A stretch of DNA of 8,581 nucleotides from CAUTUX01 sp963542015. GTDB lineage: Bacteria; Bacillota; Clostridia; Christensenellales; CAG-917. Made by a program: the position numbers and the translations under genes. Below the pieces are notes generated by a model that was not told the origin of the DNA, made no database searches, and saw only the letters and a list, made by a program, of their open reading frames with translations. Below are positions 1 to 6,632 of the stretch, piece by piece. How positions within the stretch are numbered: position 1 is the stretch's first letter; the number at the start of each line of letters is the position of its first letter. The DNA is taken from positions 1 to 8,581 of the forward strand of contig CAUTUX010000030.1 of assembly GCA_963542015.1 (NCBI GenBank), given 5' to 3'.

Positions 1-109
1 AATATATTATTTTGTACCAAAAAAAATATTCAAAAAAAACAAACACTGAAAACAAGATCATCATGTCTAATAATATCATATCACAAAACACATGAAGGTA
101 CATATATAA

Positions 110-282
110 AGCAACAAACCAAAAAAAATATCATTAGAAAATAATAAAATTTCAAAAAAGAAAATGGCTAGTGCAACTGGGAAATCAATTTCAACGGTGG
201 AACGTGTGTTGTCAAAAAGCAAAAAAATCGTGAGGGTTGGATCAGATAGAGGTGGGTATTGGAAAATACAAATCGACAACTA
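110..282 (+). pseudogene. 3' remnant of a gene ending in a winged helix-turn-helix domain
   Basis: The open frame from 110 to the TAG at 280-282 encodes a basic stretch that ends like a winged helix: ATGKSISTVERVL reads as the turn and recognition helix, and KKIVRVGSDRGGYWKI as the wing. Endings of this kind (RVGSxxxGYWxI) are known at the C-termini of Schlafen/AlbA-type ATP-binding proteins and some Fic-associated regulators, where the wHTH binds DNA. The only ATG (164-166) falls just before the helix-turn-helix and has no ribosome binding site. The frame is closed upstream by TAA at 107-109 and no N-terminal domain is visible. I read this as the tail of a larger, mostly lost gene. It could instead be a very small stand-alone DNA-binding protein, which the missing ribosome site makes less likely. 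The domain recognition is from memory of the family pattern, not from a search. Confidence 0.5.
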
Positions 283-483
283 GCCAATAATATGGAACAA
301 AAAAATCCGATTAGAAATACTGAATTGATATAATTGAGTATTTTATAAGTTTTTAACACAATCCACTTTACAAGCATTTATTTGTAAATAAATATTAGAA
401 GTTACTTGTTCAGTTGTTTGATAAATATTTTTTTAAACGAGCAAAATGCGAGGGACAAAATAGGATGCACAATGGTGCTTTTA

Positions 484-553
484 AATGACGTAGAAAAAGA
501 CATAGATAATGAAGTAGAAAATGAAGTAGAAATGAAGTAGAAATGAAATAGAA
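484..553 (+). repeat. Degenerate 11/12-bp tandem repeat, about six units
   Basis: Six consecutive units follow the pattern AATGAAGTAGAA: 484-495, 496-507, 508-519, 520-530, 531-541 and 542-553. The first two are diverged, and units four and five are one base short. With 12-bp units, the frame from ATG 472 reads as an acidic tetrapeptide repeat (NDVE, KDID, NEVE, NEVE). It then meets a TAG at 538-540 because a base is missing. In the frame of the last unit the reading continues as NEIEKHTPV to a TAA at 569-571. This looks like a low-complexity coding repeat that has lost single bases by slippage. It is not CRISPR: the units are contiguous and have no spacers. Confidence 0.6.
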
Positions 554-656
554 AAACACACACCAGTTTAACAAATAAAGCAAAAGGAAAGTTAATTATC
601 TTTGTGTTTTATGATGCGGAGAAAATTTTGAGTAGAAAACCTTAAAATTCTCTAAT

Positions 657-685
657 TTGACATGTCTCTAACAAATTAATATAGT
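657..685 (+). promoter_or_regulatory. Sigma-A-type promoter of the membrane-protein gene
   Basis: A perfect -35 box TTGACA (657-662) is followed by exactly 17 bases and a -10 box TATAGT (680-685), which is one mismatch from consensus. Transcription should start about seven bases after the -10 box, at 691-693, which is the ATG of the next gene. The transcript would therefore have essentially no 5' leader. No Shine-Dalgarno sequence precedes that ATG, since the bases before it are a T run. Confidence 0.65.
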
Positions 686-692
686 TTTTTCT

Positions 693-1292
693 ATGAGTAG
701 AGAGAAACAAGCAGAATTAACCAAAATAGTGTTTATTTTAATAGCCACAGTAATGATCGTTTTTGGGCTATTATTTATATCAACAGTTACATCTAAACCA
801 GGCGATAAAGGACATATATTCCCAGCATTTGATGATTTGCCTAAAATGATTTATCGATTTTTGATTATTTTGGCAATAATGTCGACAAGCATAACGACAT
901 TCACAACTGCAGCATCAATGTTAAAAAATAAAATCATGAGGAACATCCTAAGTATACTTATTACTATCTTAAATGTGTTTTTGACCTTTACATTAATACC
1001 ATCATTTATTGGATTGACAAAAATGGCATTAGGTCAGCCATCAATGGCAGAGAAAAGATTTACAGCAAAAGAAATGTCAAAATACTTTCTCGACAGTATG
1101 ACTAAAACAGGAGCAATTGCATTTTATATTTTTGTAATCATTATTTCAGCAGTATTTATTGTTCTAGGTATATTTAACTGCATATTAGTTGTATGGCAAA
1201 AAAAGTTGGTATTTAAAGGCGGAGTTAGAATAATCGATTTGCCAAAAACCGAAGTTGATCCTATGGAAAAAAATCCAGAATTATTTGCTTAA
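693..1292 (+). CDS. Four-helix integral membrane protein of unknown function
   Basis: I do not recognise this 199-residue protein. It shows four hydrophobic segments long enough to cross the membrane, at about residues 11-31, 50-74, 83-107 and 143-168. A short polar N-terminus (MSREKQAE), a roughly 35-residue hydrophilic loop between helices 3 and 4, and a basic-to-acidic tail (about 170-199) complete it. No catalytic motif, metal site or transporter signature is visible, and there is no cleavable signal peptide: the first helix looks like an anchor. The start at ATG 693 is chosen because the first helix needs it and because a strong promoter ends immediately upstream, although there is no ribosome binding site. 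Its stop (1290-1292) overlaps the stop of the convergent glycyl-tRNA synthetase gene, with no terminator between them. The reading frame is long and well formed, so it is probably a real gene. Confidence 0.75.
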   Translation: MSREKQAELTKIVFILIATVMIVFGLLFISTVTSKPGDKGHIFPAFDDLPKMIYRFLIILAIMSTSITTFTTAASMLKNKIMRNILSILITILNVFLTFTLIPSFIGLTKMALGQPSMAEKRFTAKEMSKYFLDSMTKTGAIAFYIFVIIISAVFIVLGIFNCILVVWQKKLVFKGGVRIIDLPKTEVDPMEKNPELFA

Positions 1293-2674
1293 TATTTGAA
1301 AGCTTTTTGTAAGTAATTCTCCAACTCAGATATATTTACTCTAGTTTGACACATTGTGTCACGTTCTCTGATTGTAACAGTATCATTTTCTAATGATTCA
1401 AAGTCTACAGTTACACAGAATGGAGTGCCAATTTCGTCTTGACGTCTATATCTTTTCCCAATAGATCCGCTGGTATCAAACTCGCAATTGTAATTAGCTG
1501 AAATTGTTTTAAATAGTTCTTCTGCTTTTTCATTAAGTTGTTTCTGAAGTGGTAGAACCGCAACTTTTACAGGGGCTAGCACAGGATGTAATTTTAAAAC
1601 GACACGAGAATCATTTTCATCAATTTGTTCTTCTGCGTATGCGTTACACAAAAATGCAAGTACCATTCTATCGACACCCAATGAAGGCTCAATTACATAT
1701 GGTATATATTTTTCATTAGTTATAGGATCAATATATGATAAATCTTTTGAACTGGTTTTCATATGTTGAGAGAGGTCATAGTCTGTTCTATCAGCAATAC
1801 CCCATAATTCACCCCAACCAAAAGGAAATAAAAATTCAAAGTCTGTTGTTGCCTTTGAGTAAAAACAGAGCTCTGTCTTATCGTGGTCACGAAGTTTTAA
1901 GTTTTCTTTTTTTATACCTAAATCATATAACCATTGAGTACAGAAGTTTTTCCAATAATCAAACCATTCTAAATCAGTTCCAGGTTTGCAGAAAAATTCT
2001 AATTCCATTTGTTCAAATTCACGAGTGCGGAATGTAAAATTTCCAGGAGTTATTTCGTTACGGAAGCTTTTCCCAATTTGGGCTATACCGAAAGGGATTC
2101 TTTTTCTTGATGTTCTTTGCACATTTTTGAAATTAACAAAAATGCCTTGTGCAGTTTCAGGTCTCAAGTAAATAGTATTTGCTGTATCCTCATTTACGCC
2201 TTGAAAAGTTTTGAACATTAAATTAAATTTTCGTATTTTTGTGAAATTATGTTTTCCGCACACAGGGCAATTAATGTTATATTTTTCAATTAAGTCTTCC
2301 AATTCATCGTTAGATAAAGTTGCAACATTTTGATTTATCTTTTTCTTTTTAAGATAGTCTTCAACAAGATTATCGGCTCTATGTCTTGACTTGCATTCTT
2401 TACAATCCATGAGTGGGTCAGAGAATCCACCGAGATGTCCACTTGCTTGCCAAGTAGTAGGATTCATTAGTATGGCACAATCAACGCCAACATTATATGG
2501 GGATTCTTTAACAAATTTTTTCCACCATGCAGCTTTTATATTGTTTTTTAATTCAACACCTAAAGGACCATAATCCCATGTGTTTGCTAGGCCACCATAT
2601 ATTTCGCTACCAGGGAATACGAAGCCTCTATTTTTGGAAAGTGCAACAAGTTTGTCCATTGTTAATTCAGCCAT
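1289..2674 (-). CDS. glyQS: Glycine--tRNA ligase, single-chain dimeric (alpha2) type
   Basis: This class II aminoacyl-tRNA synthetase charges tRNA-Gly with glycine using ATP, in the cytoplasm. The 461 residues match the usual length of the bacterial alpha2 form, which is distinct from the two-subunit GlyQ/GlyS enzyme. The N-terminal catalytic opening is seen at residues 17-39 (GFVFPGSEIYGG, then DYGPLG). A likely zinc-binding insertion has Cys pairs C91/C94 and C136/C139. RPETAQGIF lies at 171-179. Motif 2 is FRNEITP (204-210) with FRTREFEQME (215-224), and motif 3 contains GVDR (333-336). The C-terminal anticodon-binding domain starts near 365 (APVKVAVLPL). The frame is open further upstream, but the ATG at 2674 is chosen because GAGGT lies six bases before it and the conserved protein begins there. 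No T-box leader sequence is visible upstream. It is the only clear housekeeping gene in the window. Confidence 0.97.
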   Translation of the reverse strand: MAELTMDKLVALSKNRGFVFPGSEIYGGLANTWDYGPLGVELKNNIKAAWWKKFVKESPYNVGVDCAILMNPTTWQASGHLGGFSDPLMDCKECKSRHRADNLVEDYLKKKKINQNVATLSNDELEDLIEKYNINCPVCGKHNFTKIRKFNLMFKTFQGVNEDTANTIYLRPETAQGIFVNFKNVQRTSRKRIPFGIAQIGKSFRNEITPGNFTFRTREFEQMELEFFCKPGTDLEWFDYWKNFCTQWLYDLGIKKENLKLRDHDKTELCFYSKATTDFEFLFPFGWGELWGIADRTDYDLSQHMKTSSKDLSYIDPITNEKYIPYVIEPSLGVDRMVLAFLCNAYAEEQIDENDSRVVLKLHPVLAPVKVAVLPLQKQLNEKAEELFKTISANYNCEFDTSGSIGKRYRRQDEIGTPFCVTVDFESLENDTVTIRERDTMCQTRVNISELENYLQKAFKY

Positions 2675-2711
2675 TTTTACCTCTTTTTTAATGTTAATTT
2701 GTGATATGATG

Positions 2712-2740
2712 ATGATATAAAAAGAGATGCAATTTTGCAA
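2712..2740 (-). promoter_or_regulatory. Possible promoter of glyQS
   Basis: Read on the minus strand, TTGCAA (2740 to 2735) and TATCAT (2717 to 2712) are separated by 17 bases. Transcription would start near 2705, about 30 bases before the glyQS ATG. A leader that short would leave no room for a T-box riboswitch, in agreement with the absence of the conserved T-box sequence anywhere in the 223-bp gap. The -35 box is a weak match, and in DNA this AT-rich such pairs arise by chance. Confidence 0.35.
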
Positions 2741-2842
2741 GATATATATAGAGATAGTGTAAGATATAGATTATTAGCGAAATAGAAATAAACCGATATC
2801 ATTGAAGAATAAATAGGCTTCTTATATGTGAATTTATATCAT

Positions 2843-2872
2843 TTGATGTTTATATGTATTTGAAGATATTGT
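2843..2872 (+). promoter_or_regulatory. Weak candidate promoter for the AAA+/radical SAM operon
   Basis: TTGATG (2843-2848) and TATTGT (2867-2872) are 18 bases apart, which would place the start of transcription near 2880, just ahead of the ribosome site of the first operon gene. Both boxes are imperfect. The operon must be transcribed from somewhere in this divergent gap because the upstream gene points the other way, but the exact promoter is uncertain. Confidence 0.25.
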
Positions 2873-2884
2873 ACGTTGTTAGCA

Positions 2885-2892
2885 AAAGGAGG
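2885..2892 (+). promoter_or_regulatory. Strong ribosome binding site that fixes the GTG start
   Basis: AAAGGAGG is a near-perfect Shine-Dalgarno sequence. It ends five bases before the GTG at 2898-2900, which identifies that GTG as the start of the coiled-coil protein. Confidence 0.85.
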
Positions 2893-2897
2893 AAAAA

Positions 2898-4022
2898 GTG
2901 AGCAGAAAAGTTACAGTCAGTTTTGAAGCATTAGATTTGATTAATCAAATTACATGCGAATATGCAATTGAATCTTTGTCGAGAATTGATGCAATGGTTG
3001 AGTATCTAAATGAAGTTAGTAATAAAATTGGAAAAGATAAGTGTAGTGGATATAAGAAATATCTTTTAGCACAAAAAGAGCGAATTAGACGTAAAATGTC
3101 CAAAGTGAGAGCCCCTTTCGAACAAAATCGTAATTTAAAAACGCAAAGGTTTGATGCAGACATCAATTATGGAAATAAGAGAAGTAGGGAACTGGCGGGG
3201 ATATATAGCGAACTTGAACAGATTAATGAGGATATAGAATGCGACATTGTTTACCACACATGTGCAGATATTCAACTTATATATTCTATGTTAGAAAATG
3301 GTATATACAATGACGGACTTGAACAAGTGGAAAAAATGATTAACACGAATCCAAAGATGAATATCCCAGATTTTATAACAAAAATTGACAAGGCAAAAGA
3401 ATTAAAAGATGTACTTTTGAGAGAATTAGTCTACAGGGAATTGCTTAAGCCAGCTAGCTTATATACCAAATTTGAAAACATAGTAGGTAAAGCAGAACGA
3501 CGAGCTAGTAAGTTACTTGCTAAAAGAGTAGAAGAAGCAAGACAAGTGTGCGAGCAAATGAAACAAGAAAACAACATAGATATAGTTTCTGAATATGATT
3601 TAGGAGGAGGTGTTGTTGAAGATATGTATTTTGAAACGATGAGAACAATTATAGAAGAGAGAACAAGGAATGCAACAATTAAAGCTATAGTAAAAGCAAT
3701 AAGAGAGACGGGGTTTGTCATTGATGTAAAGAATAGTATTAAAATTGATAGAAAGAAAAATGTTGTTAAAATGTTGGCAAAAAAACCATCAGGGCAATTA
3801 GCAGAATTTGAAGTACAACTGAATGGAAAGTTTATGTATCATTTTGAAGGTTACGAGGGTGGCACTTGTACAAACGATATAGAACCATTTTTGCAAGTAT
3901 TAGAAGAAATATACGGAATACATATAGTTAAAGAAAAAGTACATCATGATGAACCTTTGAAGGAGTTGAAGCAAAGACAGTATTTTGAAGATTCGAACAA
4001 AGGCAAACAAACGCAAGATTAA
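2898..4022 (+). CDS. Helical/coiled-coil protein with compact C-terminal module; first gene of AAA+/radical SAM operon
   Basis: I cannot name this 374-residue protein. Residues 1-220 are rich in Glu, Lys, Arg, Leu and Gln and look almost wholly alpha-helical, with likely coiled coils near 25-75, 95-115 and 190-222. After a Gly-rich break (LGGG, 235-238) comes a further helix and a compact alpha/beta module at about 260-345. Its pattern is GFVID, then IKIDRKKNVVKMLAKK, then the motif FEGYEGGTC (316-324), and finally a helix ending in EEIYGI. The FEGYEGGTC part recalls the small DUF2997 family, known from neighbourhoods of AAA+ ATPases and DUF1257 proteins. That resemblance is by eye only. There is no signal peptide or membrane segment, so it is cytoplasmic. 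It starts at GTG with a strong ribosome site, and the AAA+ gene begins 12 bases after its stop. By position it is probably an adaptor, substrate or structural partner of that ATPase. Confidence 0.85.
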   Translation: MSRKVTVSFEALDLINQITCEYAIESLSRIDAMVEYLNEVSNKIGKDKCSGYKKYLLAQKERIRRKMSKVRAPFEQNRNLKTQRFDADINYGNKRSRELAGIYSELEQINEDIECDIVYHTCADIQLIYSMLENGIYNDGLEQVEKMINTNPKMNIPDFITKIDKAKELKDVLLRELVYRELLKPASLYTKFENIVGKAERRASKLLAKRVEEARQVCEQMKQENNIDIVSEYDLGGGVVEDMYFETMRTIIEERTRNATIKAIVKAIRETGFVIDVKNSIKIDRKKNVVKMLAKKPSGQLAEFEVQLNGKFMYHFEGYEGGTCTNDIEPFLQVLEEIYGIHIVKEKVHHDEPLKELKQRQYFEDSNKGKQTQD

Positions 4023-4023
4023 T

Positions 4024-4029
4024 AAGGAG
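4024..4029 (+). promoter_or_regulatory. Ribosome binding site of the AAA+ gene
   Basis: AAGGAG lies five bases before the ATG at 4035 and directly after the stop of the upstream gene, as expected inside an operon. Confidence 0.8.
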
Positions 4030-4034
4030 TAAAT

Positions 4035-5960
4035 ATGTCATTAGAAAATAGTTTCAGTAAGATTAAGAGAAATGCAGGCATTAAAAAGTGTTTAATTATT
4101 GATGGCAATATTGGAGATGTTTATTTATCAAACAATACAACTAGGGCAAAGATAGTTACATTACGTGAATATCTAGAGGAAATGCTAAAAGAATTGGATT
4201 ATAGAGAAATCGTATATTGGGATAGAGTAGAAGGTGCAATTGGCGTAGGCGAAAATTTAAAGCTCGTTGATGATAATGACATAAAGGTAAGTGGTGACAC
4301 ATATAATGTTATTGGATTAGATGATGATGACGATTACGATGATTACTATGATGACAATGATGACGAATATGATGATGACGATGACTATTATGTTGAACCT
4401 CAAAAAACTTCGGTTAAGAAAAGCAAACGAATAGGGAATGCACAGTTTAAATCTCCGACGGATATTTTTAACATAATTTATAAAAATTTAGTTGATACTA
4501 AACAAAAGAGTGCATTCATAATAAATTGGTCAGAGTATTTATTTGACAACTCACATCTTACAGAGGAGGAGAGAGAAAATATAACATTGTTAAGCAAAGC
4601 AATAAAAGATAGAAAGGTAACATATCTATCTCCAGATTGTAATGAAAGTGTTGTAATTATTTTGATCAATAGTGCTTCATCTATACCAATAACCTTATAT
4701 CGTGATAATCCTGAAGTAGAGATAATTACACTTCAAAAGCCTGATAGAGAAGAACGTAAGAGAATGATAAAGAAAATTAGTCCAGCATTTAAGTTAGAAC
4801 TACAAGAAGGGACAAAAACGCTTTTAGATGATGAGAATATAAATTGTATTGATTTGTTAGAAGATTTTACCAATAGAGAAATAATTCAATTGGCGAGAAT
4901 GTCTAGGAAAGAGGAAAAGACAAGCTTTGAAAAACTATTTTATCTTTTTAAATATGGAGAAAAAGACAATCCATGGGAGAAGTTAGAATATAAGAGAGTA
5001 AAGAATATACAAAAAGAATTAGAAAAACAGGTAGTAGGACAAGAAGATGCAATTAAAAAAGTTGAAAGAGCGGTGATAAAGGCGTACATGGGGCTAACAG
5101 GAATTCATAAGAAATCGTCAAAGGCTACTCCCAAAGGAGTTTTATTTTTTGTTGGACCAACAGGTGTAGGTAAGACAGAATTATGCAAGGCATTAGCAAA
5201 GTTTTTATTTGGAGACGAACAGGCGTGTATTAGATTCGATATGTCTGAATATGCTGGACAAAACAGTGATCAGAAGTTGATTGGTGCACCCCCAGGATAT
5301 GTAGGATATGAGGAAGGAGGGCAACTGACTAATGCAATTAAAGAACATCCATTTAGTGTTATATTGTTTGATGAAATTGAGAAAGCAGCAAAGCCAAATC
5401 CAAGGATATTGGATATATTTTTGCAAATACTAGAAGATGGTAGACTAACAGATTCAAAGGGACAGACAGTCTATTTTAGCAATACTGTTATAGTGTTTAC
5501 ATCAAATTTGGGGAGTAGTACCGTTAGACCGAATGAAGATAAGAAGGTCGTTGCTCAACAATTTATTAATGTTGTTAAAGAATATTTTGATACTAAGTTG
5601 CAGAGACCAGAATTATTGGGAAGAATAGGATACAGTAATATTGTGCCATTTAACTTTATTCAAGATAAGGGATTCCAATATAAGATTTGTAGATCTAAGA
5701 TGATGCCATTAATAGAAGAAATAAAAGAAAAATATAAATTGAGATTTGAATTTGAAGATGAAATAACTGCGATTAATTACATAATATCTGAAGTAGATTT
5801 AATGAAAGGTGGACGTGATATTTTAAATGCGATAGATCAGAAATTAATTGACCCGTTGGGGATATTCTTATTTGAAAAAAAAGAGATTTTGAATTTGCTC
5901 TCAAATAGTAGATTAATTGCTTCAGTTGGAAAATCAGGATTGAATTTTGGATTTAAATAA
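4035..5960 (+). CDS. AAA+ ATPase, ClpB-D2-like unfoldase with degenerate first AAA domain and Asp/Tyr-rich linker
   Basis: The C-terminal half of this 641-residue protein is a Clp/Hsp100-type AAA+ motor of the kind that threads proteins through a ring. Walker A is GPTGVGKT (374-381), the pore loop is GAPPGYVGYEEGG (417-429), and Walker B is VILFDE (442-447). Sensor 1 is TSN (489-491), the arginine finger is probably R530 (LLGRIG), and sensor 2 is GGR (592-594). No IGL/IGF loop for docking on ClpP is seen, so it is more likely a remodelling or disaggregase-like motor than a protease subunit. The N-terminal half resembles a second AAA domain that has lost its P-loop: FIINWSEYLF (161-170) sits at the Walker B place, VVIILINSAS at sensor 1, and LQKPDREERKRMI (233-245) is typical AAA lid wording. 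Residues 96-119 are almost only Asp and Tyr. It lies 12 bases after the coiled-coil gene and overlaps the radical SAM gene by 14 bases, so all three are probably co-translated. The cellular role is unknown. Confidence 0.9.
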   Translation: MSLENSFSKIKRNAGIKKCLIIDGNIGDVYLSNNTTRAKIVTLREYLEEMLKELDYREIVYWDRVEGAIGVGENLKLVDDNDIKVSGDTYNVIGLDDDDDYDDYYDDNDDEYDDDDDYYVEPQKTSVKKSKRIGNAQFKSPTDIFNIIYKNLVDTKQKSAFIINWSEYLFDNSHLTEEERENITLLSKAIKDRKVTYLSPDCNESVVIILINSASSIPITLYRDNPEVEIITLQKPDREERKRMIKKISPAFKLELQEGTKTLLDDENINCIDLLEDFTNREIIQLARMSRKEEKTSFEKLFYLFKYGEKDNPWEKLEYKRVKNIQKELEKQVVGQEDAIKKVERAVIKAYMGLTGIHKKSSKATPKGVLFFVGPTGVGKTELCKALAKFLFGDEQACIRFDMSEYAGQNSDQKLIGAPPGYVGYEEGGQLTNAIKEHPFSVILFDEIEKAAKPNPRILDIFLQILEDGRLTDSKGQTVYFSNTVIVFTSNLGSSTVRPNEDKKVVAQQFINVVKEYFDTKLQRPELLGRIGYSNIVPFNFIQDKGFQYKICRSKMMPLIEEIKEKYKLRFEFEDEITAINYIISEVDLMKGGRDILNAIDQKLIDPLGIFLFEKKEILNLLSNSRLIASVGKSGLNFGFK

Positions 5961-6495
5961 AATAAAGTTTAACATTGCATATATAAAGTTATCTACAAAA
6001 ACTGAAGGACCTTTTAATAGATGTTGTATTTGGTTTCAGGGTTGTAATATTAATTGCAAAGGTTGTTGCAATAAAGATTTGCAGGACTTACTACCTAAAC
6101 ACATTGTTACACTAGGCAAGCTAATAGATATTGTTAAAGAGGCAAAAAGAGATTTTGATATAGAAGGAGTGACTTTGAGTGGTGGGGAGCCATCTATACA
6201 ACAAGGGCTAATTGAATTTAATAAAGCGATTAGAGCGATGGGTTTGGGAATAATTATGTTTTCAGGTAAAAATATAGATTGTTTAGATGAGGCGTTAGTT
6301 AATAGCGTAGATCTTTTGATAGATGGACCTTTTATTGAGAATCAAATTGATGTAAACAGGTTGTTAATAGGATCTAAAAATAAAAACTTAATATTCGTTA
6401 CAAACAGATACAAAGATGAAGGAAAATATTTTAATAATAAAATTGCTTTGAATGAAGTTGTAGTAGAGGATTGTATATTTATAAATGGAGATTAG
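5947..6495 (+). CDS. NrdG-like radical SAM protein (glycyl-radical-activase family), TTG start
   Basis: This 182-residue cytoplasmic protein has the radical SAM cluster motif C33-x3-C37-x2-C40 in the setting WFQGCNINCKGCCNK. This matches the [4Fe-4S] motif of anaerobic ribonucleotide reductase activase (NrdG) and related single-domain activases. GGEP (79-82), which helps bind S-adenosylmethionine, DGPF (126-129) and IGSKNKN (141-147) follow, the last matching the RGSxNQ region of NrdG. Members of this family split SAM reductively and usually install a glycyl radical on a partner. No glycyl-radical enzyme is encoded here. Its length is also NrdG-like, with no extra SPASM cluster domain. The start is TTG at 5947: an in-frame TGA at 5941-5943 excludes anything much earlier, and AGGAT lies six bases upstream. 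The 14-base overlap with the AAA+ gene suggests translational coupling. Extra Cys residues C26, C27 and C41 flank the motif. Activity, substrate and partner are inferred at most. Confidence 0.88.
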   Translation: MDLNKIKFNIAYIKLSTKTEGPFNRCCIWFQGCNINCKGCCNKDLQDLLPKHIVTLGKLIDIVKEAKRDFDIEGVTLSGGEPSIQQGLIEFNKAIRAMGLGIIMFSGKNIDCLDEALVNSVDLLIDGPFIENQIDVNRLLIGSKNKNLIFVTNRYKDEGKYFNNKIALNEVVVEDCIFINGD

Positions 6496-6587
6496 CGTAA
6501 AAGAAAAAATTAAGCAACATAGAAAAACAAAAAGACGGCATCAATTGCTAGTATAATATTTGACTAAAATTTTTTAAAATTATAGCT

Positions 6588-6612
6588 TATGAATTATAGC
6601 AAGTATTTCATA
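6588..6612. promoter_or_regulatory. Inverted repeat upstream of the Fic-like gene, possible operator
   Basis: TATGAATTA (6588-6596) and TATTTCATA (6604-6612) are inverted arms with one mismatch in nine and a 7-base centre, the size and symmetry of a dimeric repressor site. A direct repeat AATTATAGC (6578-6586 and 6592-6600), period 14, overlaps it. The preceding DNA holds TATAAT (6552-6557) and TTGACT (6560-6565), but no well-spaced promoter pair can be assigned. In AT-rich DNA this could be chance. Confidence 0.35.
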
Positions 6613-6632
6613 CACATATTGTAATTATCATA

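Larger units (their letters stand above)
283..692. other. Non-coding or decayed region before the membrane-protein gene
   Basis: No convincing intact gene lies in these 410 bases. Short open frames are present, such as the one starting at ATG 291, but none has a good ribosome binding site or protein-like length. The stretch holds an A/T-only inverted repeat (376-393) too weak to call a terminator, the degenerate tandem repeat at 484-553, and the promoter at 657-685. The region is probably the residue of lost genes between the wHTH remnant and the membrane-protein gene. Confidence 0.6.

Noticed and set aside
376..393. ATTTATTT/AAATAAAT hairpin as a terminator
   Set aside because: It consists only of A-T pairs with a 2-base loop, and such repeats are expected by chance in this DNA.
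484..553. CRISPR array
   Set aside because: The repeats are 11-12 bases, contiguous and without spacers.
1735..2573. Plus-strand open frames of 60-100 codons within glyQS
   Set aside because: They are antisense to conserved catalytic regions of the synthetase and show no start signals.
3431..3721. 96-codon minus-strand open frame inside the coiled-coil gene
   Set aside because: It lies opposite a well-supported gene, has no ribosome site, and its Ser/Leu/Ile content is the usual mirror of a Lys/Glu/Asn-rich gene.
4035..5960. ClpA/ClpX-type protease subunit
   Set aside because: The ClpP-docking IGL/IGF loop expected between sensor 1 and the arginine finger is not seen, and no clpP gene is nearby.
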